Assembly (NCBI RefSeq): GCF_013114595.1
Contig: NZ_VTXE01000012.1
Coordinates: 1 to 64,000 of the forward strand
Direction of reading: 5' to 3'
Source: Vibrio sp. 99-8-1
GTDB lineage: Bacteria; Pseudomonadota; Gammaproteobacteria; Enterobacterales; Vibrionaceae
DNA length: 64,000 bases
Shown: positions 42,348-52,003 of the stretch, one piece after another
How the letters are laid out: every line of letters begins with the position of its first letter
Numbering within the stretch: the first letter of the stretch is position 1
Made by a program: the position numbers and the translations under genes
Notes under the pieces: generated by a model
Database searches by the model: none
What the model saw: the letters and a program-made list of their open reading frames with translations, nothing else
Told to the model about the DNA's origin: nothing

Positions 42348-44549
42348 ATGCGTCCAACTATCGCTCAAGTCTCTCTGCCTGTTCCGCTGGATAAACAGTT
42401 TGATTACAAGATTCAAGCCGACCAGTTTCCTGTTATTGGGGGAAGAGTCTCTGTTCCTTTCGGAAGGCAGACCCTTGTCGGCATTGTGACAGCCATGGTT
42501 AATCATTCAGAATATTCAGATCAGCAGCTAAAATCCATTAAGCAGGTATTGGACTTAGAACCTGTGTGGCCCAATTCACTATATGAACTGCTTATTTGGT
42601 GTAGCCAGTTTTATCAGTACCCTCTTGGAGAGTCACTGGCAAATGCTCTACCCAGTGCACTGCGAAAAGGAAAGCCGGCCAGCTTTGCTAATGTCGTCAA
42701 CTGGAAGATAACAGAGCAAGGAAAAAATCAGTTAATGTCAGGCTTTGGACGAGCAGTAAAACAAGCCAAAGTGATGCATTTGCTAGAACATGAAGCGGTG
42801 TCTCACCAACAAATGTTGGACCAAGAGATTCCCAGTAGTGTACTTAAAAAGCTCGAAGAGAAAGGCTGGATTCAGTCGTATGAAAAGCAAGCGGCAAAGA
42901 ATAACTGGTCACAAACTCTTGCCCTGCCAGAGTCACCATTAAAGCTGAATGAAGAACAAGCCATTGCCATAGCGACGGTGAACAGCAATAGAAACTTTGG
43001 CTGTTATTTGTTAGATGGGGTCACCGGTTCTGGAAAAACCGAAGTCTATTTAAATCTCATTAAGTCTGCACTAGAGAATGGCAAACAAGCGCTTGTTCTC
43101 GTGCCTGAGATAGGCTTAACGCCTCAAACCATTAGTCGCTTCAAGAAGCGGTTTAATGTTCCTGTAGAAGTTGTCCATTCTGGCTTAAATGATACCGAAC
43201 GACTTAACGCTTGGCTGTCAGCTAAAGAGAATCAAGCAGGCATTGTTATCGGTACTCGCTCGGCGTTATTTACCCCCTTCTCTTCACTCGGCATTATTAT
43301 TGTTGATGAAGAGCATGATACCTCGTACAAGCAACAAGATTCTCTTCGATACCATGCTCGTGATGTCGCCATTATGAGGGCGCATAAAGAGAATATTCCT
43401 ATTGTTCTTGGCTCTGCAACTCCGGCCCTAGAGTCTTTACACAATGCATTGACAGGAAAATACAGCCACTTAACGTTAACAAAAAGAGCCGGCAGTGCCG
43501 TCCCCGCGACGCATAAAATACTCGACGTAAAAGGACTGTTTTTAGAAAGTGGTTTATCTGCTCCTTTAATCGCGGAAATGCGCAAACACCTTGATGCGGG
43601 CAATCAAGTCATGCTGTTTCTTAACCGACGAGGCTTCTCTCCGGCGTTGATGTGCCATGACTGCGGTTGGATAGCCGACTGCCAGCGATGTGATGCTTAC
43701 TATACCTATCACCACAATAGTCAGGAGATACGTTGTCATCATTGTGGTTCACAACGTCCAGTGATCTATCAATGTCAGCAGTGTCACTCTAACCATTTAG
43801 TTACCATGGGTGTAGGTACCGAACAGCTGGAAACTCAGCTCACATCTCTGTTTCCGGAATACAAAACCATTCGCATTGATAGAGACAGCACCCGAAGAAA
43901 AGGTAGCCTAGAACAAGCGCTGCAATCGATAAAAGACAAAGAGTTTCAGATACTGATTGGGACGCAAATGCTCGCCAAAGGACACCACTTCCCTGATGTG
44001 ACTTTAGTTGGCTTATTGGACGTAGATGGTTCTCTCTACAGCAGTGACTTTAGAGCCTCTGAGCGATTAGCCCAGCTGTTTGTTCAGGTTTCAGGACGAG
44101 CAGGAAGGGCCAGTAAACCTGGCGAAGTGGTTTTACAAACCCATCACCCAGAGCATCCGTTGCTGCAAGCTTTACTGCACAAAGATTATAGCCATTTTGC
44201 GCATTCAGCATTAGCAGAGCGACAACAAGCACATCTGCCCCCTTTTACTTACCTCACTCTGTTTAGAGCAGAGGCAAGCCAAGCAGAAAAAGTTGAAGAG
44301 TTTCTTCGGCAAGTACGCCACACACTTGAAGTCAATCCGCTATTCTCTCAACAGGTAATGGTGCTTGGGCCAACGCCTGCGCCAATGGCAAAAAGAGCAG
44401 GAAAATCACGTTGGCAGCTACTTTTGCAAGCCAGCGATAGAAAGACCATGCAGAAACTGCTGTTTAGTGCCAAGAGTGCGATTCAACTGCTGCCTTTGTC
44501 GAAAAAAGTGCGCTGGTCGTTAGATATTGAGCCTCAAGATTTAAGCTAA
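42348..44549 (+). CDS. priA: Primosomal replication restart helicase PriA
   Basis: 733 aa superfamily 2 helicase. The N-terminal 3'-OH fork-binding domain (VSLPVPLDKQFDYKI, VPFGRQTLVGIV) is followed by Walker A LLDGVTGSGKTEVYLNL, Walker B IIVDEEHDTSYKQ and a zinc-binding insertion with eight cysteines (CHDCGWIADCQRCDAYY, CHHCGSQRPVIYQCQQC). The late helicase motifs are GTQMLAKGHHFPDVTLVG and VSGRAGRASKPGEVVLQT. It reloads DnaB at collapsed forks. Complete. Confidence 0.97.
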   Translation: MRPTIAQVSLPVPLDKQFDYKIQADQFPVIGGRVSVPFGRQTLVGIVTAMVNHSEYSDQQLKSIKQVLDLEPVWPNSLYELLIWCSQFYQYPLGESLANALPSALRKGKPASFANVVNWKITEQGKNQLMSGFGRAVKQAKVMHLLEHEAVSHQQMLDQEIPSSVLKKLEEKGWIQSYEKQAAKNNWSQTLALPESPLKLNEEQAIAIATVNSNRNFGCYLLDGVTGSGKTEVYLNLIKSALENGKQALVLVPEIGLTPQTISRFKKRFNVPVEVVHSGLNDTERLNAWLSAKENQAGIVIGTRSALFTPFSSLGIIIVDEEHDTSYKQQDSLRYHARDVAIMRAHKENIPIVLGSATPALESLHNALTGKYSHLTLTKRAGSAVPATHKILDVKGLFLESGLSAPLIAEMRKHLDAGNQVMLFLNRRGFSPALMCHDCGWIADCQRCDAYYTYHHNSQEIRCHHCGSQRPVIYQCQQCHSNHLVTMGVGTEQLETQLTSLFPEYKTIRIDRDSTRRKGSLEQALQSIKDKEFQILIGTQMLAKGHHFPDVTLVGLLDVDGSLYSSDFRASERLAQLFVQVSGRAGRASKPGEVVLQTHHPEHPLLQALLHKDYSHFAHSALAERQQAHLPPFTYLTLFRAEASQAEKVEEFLRQVRHTLEVNPLFSQQVMVLGPTPAPMAKRAGKSRWQLLLQASDRKTMQKLLFSAKSAIQLLPLSKKVRWSLDIEPQDLS

Positions 44550-44731
44550 TCTGAAGCAAAATAGCATCTCTCCAATTATTAAATGCATTTACGAGACAGC
44601 CATCACACATCCAATGCAAATTTTGTTACATTACCCGTAATTCGAATCTAGTTAAATCAATAAACTAGTTCAATAAACCGGATCGATAAGAGTGAATAAT
44701 AGATCCACTTTTTTACAAGAGGTTACTTTTT

Positions 44732-45736
44732 ATGGCGACAATGAAGGATGTTGCCCAGCTAGCAGGGGTCTCGACCGCCACTGTATCTAGAGCACTAATG
44801 AACCCTGAGAAAGTTTCATCTTCTACTCGTAAACGGGTGGAAGACGCTGTTTTGGAAGCTGGCTATTCCCCAAATTCTCTGGCACGAAACCTGAGAAGAA
44901 ACGAATCAAAAACAATTGTTACCATTGTTCCTGATATCTGCGATCCTTATTTTGCTGAGATTATTCGCGGCATTGAAGATGCAGCAATGGAGAATGGTTA
45001 CCTAATTTTATTAGGGGATAGCGGCCAACAACGCAAGCGAGAAAGTTCGTTTATCAACTTAGTATTTACTAAGCAAGCAGACGGCATGCTGCTACTGGGG
45101 GCTGACTTACCGTTTGATGTCAGTAAACCAGAGCAGAAAAACCTTCCTCCTCTGGTAATGGCGTGTGAATATGCTCCAGAGCTTGAACTACCAACCGTTC
45201 ATATTGATAACCTAACGTCGGCATTCGAAGCCGTTAACTATTTGACTCAAATGGGTCATAAACGGATTGCTCAAATCTCCGGCCCAGAAAAAGCAGCGCT
45301 GTGTGAGTTTCGACATCAAGGTTACCAGCAGGCACTTCGTCGTGCAGGCATCACTATGAATGCCTCGTACTCCATTGCCAGCGACTTTACCTTCCAAGGT
45401 GGAGCCAAAGCACTGAGACAATTGCTCGCCTTACGTGAACCGCCAACAGCCATTTTCTGTCATAACGACATGATGGCTATCGGATCGATTCAAGAAGCGA
45501 AGAAATTAGGCTTACGCGTTCCACAAGACATCTCCATCGTCGGTTTTGATGATATTGAGTTTTCTCAATACTGCGATCCTCCTTTAACCACCATCTCACA
45601 ACCTAGATACGAAATTGGCCGTCAAGCAATGTTAATGATGCTAGAACTGCTTAAAGGGAGAGATGTCAGAGCGGGCTCTCGTTTATTAGAGACACAGTTA
45701 ATTATTCGTAATAGCGCAGCGCCACCTCGCATCTAA
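44732..45736 (+). CDS. cytR: LacI-family regulator CytR
   Basis: 334 aa. N-terminal LacI HTH (MKDVAQLAGVSTATVSRALMNPEKVS, hinge YSPNSLARNLRRNESKTI) and a periplasmic-binding-like effector domain (DPYFAEIIRGIEDAAMENGY, ISIVGFDDIEFSQYCDPPLTTI). In E. coli CytR represses nucleoside uptake and catabolism together with CRP and is induced by cytidine; in vibrios it also affects competence and biofilm. Assignment to CytR rests on its place between priA and ftsN. Confidence 0.92.
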   Translation: MATMKDVAQLAGVSTATVSRALMNPEKVSSSTRKRVEDAVLEAGYSPNSLARNLRRNESKTIVTIVPDICDPYFAEIIRGIEDAAMENGYLILLGDSGQQRKRESSFINLVFTKQADGMLLLGADLPFDVSKPEQKNLPPLVMACEYAPELELPTVHIDNLTSAFEAVNYLTQMGHKRIAQISGPEKAALCEFRHQGYQQALRRAGITMNASYSIASDFTFQGGAKALRQLLALREPPTAIFCHNDMMAIGSIQEAKKLGLRVPQDISIVGFDDIEFSQYCDPPLTTISQPRYEIGRQAMLMMLELLKGRDVRAGSRLLETQLIIRNSAAPPRI

Positions 45737-45835
45737 CGGTAGATACCCAGTAATGCATTTAAGTAGATTAATTGTGTTCTCAGTGCATTCTGGATTACCA
45801 TACCATTTGTTATCACACCCCAATGAAGTAGAAAC

Positions 45836-46372
45836 GTGGCGAATAGAGATTATGTAAGACGTGGGCAGGGACAAAAGAAAAAACCGGCCCGAAAAAAAAC
45901 CTCCGGCACTCCTTGGAAAGCCGGTATTCTCGCATTGGTTCTTGCGGGAGGGTTTGGCTACGGACTCTATTTATTGAATAATGATCCCGAACCACCAACA
46001 CCCGCTCCAAGTGTGAAAAAGGCCAGCAAACCTGTTAAGAAAAAAGCGCTACCTCCTCTTCCAGAAGAGAAATGGGAATATGTGAAGTCTTTACCCAATA
46101 AAGAAGTAAAGGTTGAAGCTAAAGAACAAGTTATCTCTGAAATTCCTTATATAATGCAGTGCGGCGCCTTTAAAACTCTGCAGCAAGCGGAAGAACGAAA
46201 GGTCAATATTGCTTTTCAGGGCATAACCAGCAAAATCCGTAAAAAAGAGGGCAGTAGCTGGTACCGAGTAGTATTAGGTCCATATACGCTAAAGCGCGAA
46301 GCAGAAAAAGATCGTCATAAACTGCAGAAGGCCAAAATAGAGCCTTGCGCGATTTGGAAAGAGTCCCAGTAA
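45836..46372 (+). CDS. ftsN: Cell division protein FtsN (short)
   Basis: 178 aa with a GTG start. A cytoplasmic N-terminus MANRDYVRRGQG (FtsA-binding in E. coli), one membrane helix (AGILALVLAGGFGYGLYLL), the essential periplasmic helix region (PPLPEEKWEYVKSLPNKEV, keeping the W and Y of E. coli), and a C-terminal SPOR domain (~100-178: YIMQCGAFKTLQQAEE, SSWYRVVLGPYTLKREAEKD). E. coli FtsN is 319 aa, so the long Gln-rich linker is missing. It triggers septal peptidoglycan synthesis. Confidence 0.93.
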   Translation: MANRDYVRRGQGQKKKPARKKTSGTPWKAGILALVLAGGFGYGLYLLNNDPEPPTPAPSVKKASKPVKKKALPPLPEEKWEYVKSLPNKEVKVEAKEQVISEIPYIMQCGAFKTLQQAEERKVNIAFQGITSKIRKKEGSSWYRVVLGPYTLKREAEKDRHKLQKAKIEPCAIWKESQ

Positions 46373-46391
46373 TTTTCTCCTATTTAAGTAG

Positions 46392-46420
46392 AGATGAGAT
46401 CCGCTAAAGATCTCATCTTT
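46392..46420 (+). terminator. Terminator after ftsN
   Basis: AGATGAGATC / GATCTCATCT, 10 bp with a 7-nt loop and a short TT tail, 20 nt past ftsN and immediately before the hslV heat-shock promoter. Confidence 0.6.
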
Positions 46421-46422
46421 AC

Positions 46423-46451
46423 CTTGAAAACTCCCCCAACTATCCTCATAT
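46423..46451 (+). promoter_or_regulatory. Sigma-32 promoter of hslVU
   Basis: CTTGAAA (perfect -35), 14-bp spacer, CCTCATAT (one mismatch to CCCCAT-T), 40 nt before hslV. Confidence 0.85.
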
Positions 46452-46491
46452 ATTCTTCAACTCACTAGTTAAATATGAAGAGGCTAATCTC

Positions 46492-47025
46492 GTGACTACT
46501 ATCGTATCAGTACGCCGCAATAATAAAGTTGTTATTGCCGGTGATGGGCAAGTATCTCTTGGCAACACAGTAATGAAAGGGAACGCCAAAAAAGTACGTC
46601 GCTTATATAACAACAAAGTACTAGCAGGGTTTGCTGGCGGAACAGCAGACGCATTTACTCTTTTTGAGCGCTTTGAGAGCAAACTTCAAATGCATCAAGG
46701 CCACTTGACCAAAGCTGCCGTTGAACTGGCAAAAGATTGGCGTAGTGATAGAGCACTTCGAAAACTAGAAGCCATTTTAGCCGTAGCCGATGAAACGGCC
46801 TCTTTGATAATCACGGGTAACGGTGACGTGGTCCAACCAGAAAACGATTTAATCGCCATAGGTTCTGGTGGCAATTTTGCTCAAGCAGCCGCAACAGCTC
46901 TGCTAGAAAACACCGAATTAGACGCTCGTGAAATAGCAGAAAAGTCACTCAAAATTGCGGGTGATATTTGCGTGTTCACTAATCATCACCATACGATTGA
47001 AGAGCTAGAAGTCACGGCCGAATAA
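46492..47025 (+). CDS. hslV: ATP-dependent protease peptidase subunit HslV (ClpQ)
   Basis: 177 aa from a GTG start. After Met removal the N-terminal Thr ([28 protein letters not shown]) is the proteasome-type nucleophile. KNRLY-type [27 protein letters not shown] and [18 protein letters not shown] complete the family pattern. Forms a dodecamer with HslU caps to degrade misfolded and regulatory proteins. 16 nt before hslU, heat-shock promoter upstream. Confidence 0.98.
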   Translation: MTTIVSVRRNNKVVIAGDGQVSLGNTVMKGNAKKVRRLYNNKVLAGFAGGTADAFTLFERFESKLQMHQGHLTKAAVELAKDWRSDRALRKLEAILAVADETASLIITGNGDVVQPENDLIAIGSGGNFAQAAATALLENTELDAREIAEKSLKIAGDICVFTNHHHTIEELEVTAE

Positions 47026-47041
47026 GAATTGAGGAAATAGC

Positions 47042-48376
47042 ATGTCTGAAATGACTCCTCGTGAAATAGTTCACGAATTAAATCGCCATATTATTGGCCA
47101 AGATAAAGCCAAACGTTCTGTTGCCATTGCGCTAAGAAACCGCTGGCGCCGTATGCAGCTTGACGAAGATCTGCGTGCTGAAGTAACCCCTAAAAATATT
47201 TTAATGATAGGTCCAACAGGCGTCGGTAAAACAGAAATTGCTCGCCGACTTGCAAAGCTCGCTAATGCGCCATTTATTAAAGTAGAAGCGACTAAATTTA
47301 CTGAAGTTGGTTATGTTGGCAAAGAAGTTGAAACCATCATTCGCGACTTAACAGACGTTGCCGCTAAGATGACTCACCAGCAAGCGGTTCAAAAAGTGCA
47401 ATTTCGCGCACAAGAACAAGCTGAAGAACGAGTACTTGATGCTTTATTGCCACCACCTCGTGACGCATGGGGACAAAACGAGCAACCCGCGGAAGACAAC
47501 TCCAATACTCGTCAAATTTTCCGTAAAAAACTGCGAGAAGGAAAACTCGACGACAAAGAGATCGAGATTGACGTTGCAGCCCCGCAAATGGGTGTCGAAA
47601 TCATGGCTCCTCCTGGCATGGAAGAGATGACCAACCAACTTCAAGGCATGTTCCAAAACCTTGCGGGAGATACAAAGAAAAACCGCAAGATGAAGATCAA
47701 GGATGCCTTTAAAGCGTTAACAGAAGAAGAAGCCGCAAAACTTGTCAATCAAGAAGAGCTTAAAGAGCAAGCTATCTATAATGTTGAGAATAACGGCATC
47801 GTTTTTGTCGATGAAATAGATAAAATCTGTAAACGTGGCGAAAGCTCTGGCCCAGATGTTTCACGCGAAGGTGTTCAACGTGATCTATTGCCGTTAATTG
47901 AAGGCAGTACCGTCTCCACTAAACACGGCATGGTAAAAACGGATCACATCCTATTTATCACCTCTGGTGCATTTCAGGTAGCCAAACCGTCAGACCTGAT
48001 CCCTGAATTACAAGGTCGTCTACCCATTCGTGTCGAGCTTGAAGCATTAACTAGTCACGACTTTAAACGCATACTAACTGAACCTAGAGCGTCATTGACG
48101 GAACAGTATATCGCCCTAATGAAAACCGAAGAGGTCGATATTTCTTTCTCTGAAGATGGCATAACCCAAATTGCAGAAGCCGCATGGCAAGTCAATGAAA
48201 CGACCGAAAACATCGGTGCTCGTCGTTTACATACTGTAATGGAGCGATTAATGGATGAAATATCCTTTGATGCTACTGACAACCCAGGTAAGCAGTTAGT
48301 TATCGATAAAGAATATGTCGACAGTCGTCTTGGTGAGTTCATCGAAGACGAAGATCTAAGCCGCTTTATCCTGTAA
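47042..48376 (+). CDS. hslU: HslU (ClpY) protease ATPase
   Basis: 444 aa AAA+ unfoldase. Walker [16 protein letters not shown] (~residue 57), pore loop GYVGKEVE, an I domain (~110-240), Walker [12 protein letters not shown], sensor blocks and the C-terminal [13 protein letters not shown] whose last residues insert into HslV. Full length. AGGAAATAGC before the ATG gives a good ribosome binding site. Confidence 0.98.
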   Translation: MSEMTPREIVHELNRHIIGQDKAKRSVAIALRNRWRRMQLDEDLRAEVTPKNILMIGPTGVGKTEIARRLAKLANAPFIKVEATKFTEVGYVGKEVETIIRDLTDVAAKMTHQQAVQKVQFRAQEQAEERVLDALLPPPRDAWGQNEQPAEDNSNTRQIFRKKLREGKLDDKEIEIDVAAPQMGVEIMAPPGMEEMTNQLQGMFQNLAGDTKKNRKMKIKDAFKALTEEEAAKLVNQEELKEQAIYNVENNGIVFVDEIDKICKRGESSGPDVSREGVQRDLLPLIEGSTVSTKHGMVKTDHILFITSGAFQVAKPSDLIPELQGRLPIRVELEALTSHDFKRILTEPRASLTEQYIALMKTEEVDISFSEDGITQIAEAAWQVNETTENIGARRLHTVMERLMDEISFDATDNPGKQLVIDKEYVDSRLGEFIEDEDLSRFIL

Positions 48377-48437
48377 TTTGTCAGATAAATTACTTTAGCT
48401 GCTTTAAAAACTGGTATTTTTTATAGCATTGCAAGAG

Positions 48438-48470
48438 AAAGTCCACCTGAGCGATTCAGGTGGGCTTTTT
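48438..48470 (+). terminator. Intrinsic terminator of hslVU
   Basis: AAAGTCCACCTGA / TCAGGTGGGCTTT stem with one G-U pair and T5, about 60 nt past hslU. Confidence 0.9.
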
Positions 48471-48522
48471 ATTATCTGTACAATTGATATACTTCGAACA
48501 TTAATTTGAGGTAACAATGTAA

Positions 48523-49440
48523 ATGAAGCAGTCAATAGCAATATGGCTTGATGCCGCTAGGCCAAAAACTTTGCCCCTAGCACTCGTCTCAATAACCACT
48601 GGTAGCAGTTTAGCCTACGCCAATGGTCATTTTTCCTTTGCTATCACTGCACTTGCATTACTAACCGCCATTTTTTTACAAATACTGTCCAATCTCGCCA
48701 ACGATTTTGGCGACACGCTCAAAGGCACAGATAACGAACAACGCTTAGGCCCTACCCGAGCAATGCAATCTGGTGCAGTATCCACGCAAGAGATGAAAAA
48801 AGCCATTATAATCAATATCGTTTTGACCATAATTTCTGGCTTAGCACTTGTTCTCTACTCTTTAGACAGTTTCTCTAACATTCTCACCTTTATCGGTTTA
48901 GGCTTACTCGCGATTTTAAGCTCGATTGCTTATACCATGGGCAGCAAACCGTATGGTTATGTCGGATTAGGTGATCTATCAGTATTTATCTTCTTTGGTT
49001 TATTAGGTGTCGGTGGCACATTCTTCTTGCATACTGGTGCGGTAAACTTAGACATATTAATTCCTGCGATTGGCTGTGGGTTACTGGCGGTTGCAGTATT
49101 AAATATCAATAACATGCGTGACATTGAAAATGATGAGGCTTGTGGAAAAAGAACCGTGGCCGTTCGACTCGGTCAGCAGTCCGCTAAGTATTATCACATC
49201 GTATTAATTGGTGTCGCTTTTTGCTCTTTTGTCTATTACCTTTACACGCACAGCACCACCATCTGGATCATCGTTCCTTTCTTTTTATCCGCAATAACGC
49301 TGTTTAAACATGGCCGAGAAGTACTTGAGTCAAGCTCACCACTACTGATCGCCCCAATGATGCCGACAATAGTTAAATGCGCCTCGATTACTAACATTCT
49401 GTTTTCTCTGATAGTTGTGGCACAAACTCTTACGAGATAA
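48523..49440 (+). CDS. menA: 1,4-dihydroxy-2-naphthoate polyprenyltransferase
   Basis: 305 aa UbiA-family membrane enzyme with about eight to nine helices. The two Asp-rich Mg-prenyl-diphosphate motifs are NDFGDTLKGTDNEQRLGPTRAMQSG and NMRDIENDEACGKRTVAVRLG. It attaches the polyprenyl tail to DHNA for menaquinone, which serves anaerobic respiration and fits the fumarate-related genes at the right end of the window. Located between hslVU and rraA as in E. coli. Confidence 0.95.
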   Translation: MKQSIAIWLDAARPKTLPLALVSITTGSSLAYANGHFSFAITALALLTAIFLQILSNLANDFGDTLKGTDNEQRLGPTRAMQSGAVSTQEMKKAIIINIVLTIISGLALVLYSLDSFSNILTFIGLGLLAILSSIAYTMGSKPYGYVGLGDLSVFIFFGLLGVGGTFFLHTGAVNLDILIPAIGCGLLAVAVLNINNMRDIENDEACGKRTVAVRLGQQSAKYYHIVLIGVAFCSFVYYLYTHSTTIWIIVPFFLSAITLFKHGREVLESSSPLLIAPMMPTIVKCASITNILFSLIVVAQTLTR

Positions 49441-49518
49441 TTGAGCCTCGTCATTGCAAAGACATTATCAACAGATATACTTCTAAAGATATTAACTAAA
49501 TAAATGAAGATGATGCGT

Positions 49519-50070
49519 ATGGAATATAATACTTCTGCCCTGTGCGATATTTACCTAGATCAGGTTGACGTTGTGGAACCAATGTTCAGTAACTTTGGTG
49601 GGTGCGCTTCATTCGCAGGTCAAATCACCACAGTTAAGTGTTTTGAAGATAATGGCCTTATTCGTACAGTACTTGAAGAAGACGGTAATGGGCGAATCTT
49701 ACTTGTAGACGGTGGTGGCTCACTCCGCAAAGCGCTCATTGATGCTGAATTAGCTGCGCTTGCTGAAGAGAATGAGTGGGAAGGTATGGTCATTTATGGT
49801 TGTATCCGCGAAGTCGACGAACTTGAAGACATGAGTATCGGTATTCAGGCATTAGCCTCTATTCCTGTTGGCGCGAGTAAAAATGATATTGGTGACATTG
49901 ATGTGCCAGTCAATTTTGGCGGCGTCACATTCTTACCTGAAGATTACGTTTATGCAGATAACACCGGCATTATCTTGTCACAAGAGCCTCTTGAAACTCA
50001 GTTGGATAGCACTGATGAAGACGAAGATGATGAGGACGATTTTGATACGATAATGGATGACGACCAGTAA
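49519..50070 (+). CDS. rraA: RNase E inhibitor RraA with acidic C-terminal tail
   Basis: 183 aa. The core ([76 protein letters not shown]) is the trimeric RraA fold, which binds RNase E and DEAD-box helicases and slows mRNA decay. E. coli RraA is 161 aa; here about 20 extra residues follow, almost all acidic ([18 protein letters not shown]). I prefer the ATG at 49519, which aligns with E. coli; an in-frame ATG at 49504 would add five residues. Confidence 0.93.
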   Translation: MEYNTSALCDIYLDQVDVVEPMFSNFGGCASFAGQITTVKCFEDNGLIRTVLEEDGNGRILLVDGGGSLRKALIDAELAALAEENEWEGMVIYGCIREVDELEDMSIGIQALASIPVGASKNDIGDIDVPVNFGGVTFLPEDYVYADNTGIILSQEPLETQLDSTDEDEDDEDDFDTIMDDDQ

Positions 50071-50090
50071 GTTATCTCTTATTTACAACG

Positions 50091-50134
50091 AAAAAAAGCC
50101 ATTGAGTCGCTGATCGAATTCAATGGCTTTTTTG
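50091..50134. terminator. Bidirectional terminator between rraA and zapB
   Basis: AAAAAAGCCATTGA / TCAATGGCTTTTTT, 14 bp perfect with a 14-nt loop, A and T runs on both sides, shared by the convergent genes. Confidence 0.88.
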
Positions 50135-50174
50135 TATTTAGACTGAGTCAAGTAACCTTAAAATGAACTAGAAA

Positions 50175-50417
50175 TTACTCCACATCTTCCATTTTACCAA
50201 GCAGCGTTCTTATCCGCTCTTGCCACGCGTCATGCTCTACTTGCATCTGCTGGTTTTGTTGCTCTAATTCTGCTTTTTCAGCTTTCACCGAATCCACTTC
50301 TTCACCAATTTGTTGGTTGGTTTGTTTTAACTCTTCAACTTCCATTTGAAGCAAGGTAATAGTATCTACCGCAGTTTGAATTTTCGCTTCAAGTTGTTCC
50401 AATACATCTAAAGACAT
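50175..50417 (-). CDS. zapB: Cell division factor ZapB
   Basis: 80 aa, entirely coiled coil ([31 protein letters not shown] with heptad Leu/Ile). ZapB assembles at the division site, linking the Z-ring protein ZapA to MatP at the chromosome terminus. Position next to rraA and glpX matches E. coli gene order. Confidence 0.93.
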   Translation of the reverse strand: MSLDVLEQLEAKIQTAVDTITLLQMEVEELKQTNQQIGEEVDSVKAEKAELEQQNQQMQVEHDAWQERIRTLLGKMEDVE

Positions 50418-50743
50418 TTTCGCTTACCTTAAATAATTCTGTATCGCTTATTCTACTCAGACCTCGCTCAATAGGCATATACTATCTGATAAAAAATGTG
50501 TCAGATGCTCAAATTTAACTCGATTATTTACAATTCCATGATGAAACAACTGATCAGCATACCGTTAACAAGCTCCACAAGGGTAACTATTGGCTTTGTT
50601 GTAAACACACAAGTTAATCAAATAATGTCTAACTAGAACAGCTTGTACTAAGCCATTTTGCACATCAAACAAAAGCAAACGTTTACTAATTTGTGTGATA
50701 AAATCCCGCCAAAATTTTCCTATACAATTTAATTGGAGCGAAT
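50418..50743. other. 326-nt zapB-glpX divergent region
   Basis: No gene seen. It holds a candidate zapB promoter at its left end (50476-50504). A half CRP site TGTGA at about 50695 lies near glpX without a good partner half. Confidence 0.45.
50476..50504 (-). promoter_or_regulatory. Candidate zapB promoter
   Basis: Minus strand CTGACA (50499-50504), 17-bp spacer, TATATG (50476-50481), about 60 nt upstream of zapB. Confidence 0.4.
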
Positions 50744-51751
50744 ATGAAACGCGATTTAGCAATGGCATTTTCTCGAGTAACTGAGGGTGCTGCACTTGCT
50801 GGCTATAAGTGGCTGGGACGAGGAGACAAAAACGCGGCGGATGGTGCTGCCGTTGAAGTAATGCGTAGCTTGCTAAATAAAACCGAAATCGATGGCGAGA
50901 TCGTCATTGGTGAAGGCGAAATTGATGATGCCCCAATGCTATATATTGGCGAGCAAGTTGGCGTCGGTGGCGACAGCGTTGATATTGCAGTAGATCCTAT
51001 TGAAGGGACCCGTATGACAGCAATGGGACAAGCCAACGCACTGGCTGTTCTTGCTGCTGGAGAAAAAGGGAGTTTTCTAAAAGCGCCTGACATGTATATG
51101 GAAAAGCTTGTTGTCGGTCCTCAGGCAAAAGGATGTATCGACTTAAACAAGCCGTTGGCTGAGAATTTAGAAAACATCGCCAAAGCGTTAAATAAAACGC
51201 TGGATACACTTGTTGTTATTACTTTAGCAAAGCCTAGACATGACCAAACTATTATTGAAATGCAAAAAATGGGGGTACGTGTTTTTGCTGTTCCAGATGG
51301 CGATGTTGCAGCGTCTATTCTTACCTGTATGCCAGATAGCGAAGTCGACGTGATGTATTGTATTGGTGGCGCACCAGAAGGCGTTGTCTCCGCTGCTGTA
51401 ATTCGTGCGCTTGATGGTGACATGCACGGAAGACTTCTACCTCGTCATGAGGTAAAAGGTGACACTGAAGAGAATCGTCGCCATGGCGAGCTAGAACTCA
51501 CTCGCTGCAAAGAGATGGGCGTGACGGCTGGTATTGTATTAACCATGAATGATATGGCACGTAGTGATAATGTTGTCTTCTCTGCCACAGGCATTACCAA
51601 AGGGGATCTGCTAGAAGGTATTACTCGTAACGGTAACATTGCCACAACCGAGACACTGCTTATTCGCGGCCGCTGCCGAACGATTCGCCGTATTAAGTCT
51701 ATCCACTACCTTGAGCGAAAAGACCAAGAAGAGAGAGCGTTTATTCTTTAG
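50744..51751 (+). CDS. glpX: Fructose-1,6-bisphosphatase class II
   Basis: 335 aa GlpX-type, Li+-sensitive Mn/Mg phosphatase. Metal-binding motifs are VIGEGEIDDAPMLYIGE and VDIAVDPIEGTRMTAMGQANALAVLA; further blocks YCIGGAPEGVVSAAVIRALDG and RGRCRTIRRIKSIHYLE. It works in gluconeogenesis, opposing the pfkA product encoded 3.9 kb away. In E. coli it follows glpFK; here those genes are absent, and glpX has its own GGAG ribosome binding site and upstream region. Confidence 0.96.
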   Translation: MKRDLAMAFSRVTEGAALAGYKWLGRGDKNAADGAAVEVMRSLLNKTEIDGEIVIGEGEIDDAPMLYIGEQVGVGGDSVDIAVDPIEGTRMTAMGQANALAVLAAGEKGSFLKAPDMYMEKLVVGPQAKGCIDLNKPLAENLENIAKALNKTLDTLVVITLAKPRHDQTIIEMQKMGVRVFAVPDGDVAASILTCMPDSEVDVMYCIGGAPEGVVSAAVIRALDGDMHGRLLPRHEVKGDTEENRRHGELELTRCKEMGVTAGIVLTMNDMARSDNVVFSATGITKGDLLEGITRNGNIATTETLLIRGRCRTIRRIKSIHYLERKDQEERAFIL

Positions 51752-51788
51752 ATCGCCTTTACTCTCAATCAACTACATTGAATAACCG

Positions 51789-51817
51789 AAAAAAGCACGC
51801 CTATGTCGTGCTTTTTC
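51789..51817 (+). terminator. Intrinsic terminator of glpX
   Basis: AAAAAGCACG / CGTGCTTTTT with a 7-nt loop and T5, 38 nt past glpX. Confidence 0.88.
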
Positions 51818-52003
51818 ATTTCGATTAATCAAGCATTTGCTTTATAAATTACTTTCTTCATAATATGTATTAACCTTGAAAGGGAATCCATTTCTTCGAT
51901 TATCTTTCTTGAACTGAACCTGTTGATGCCGTTCTGAATCCTGCATCTTGAGGTCACTTGAGTATATGCTTGCTAACTTGTCTTATTGTTGATTAGGGTA
52001 AAA

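Noticed and set aside
44650..44680. CTAGTT / AACTAG inverted repeat upstream of cytR
   Set aside because: Short, A/T-rich and not matching a known operator; likely chance.
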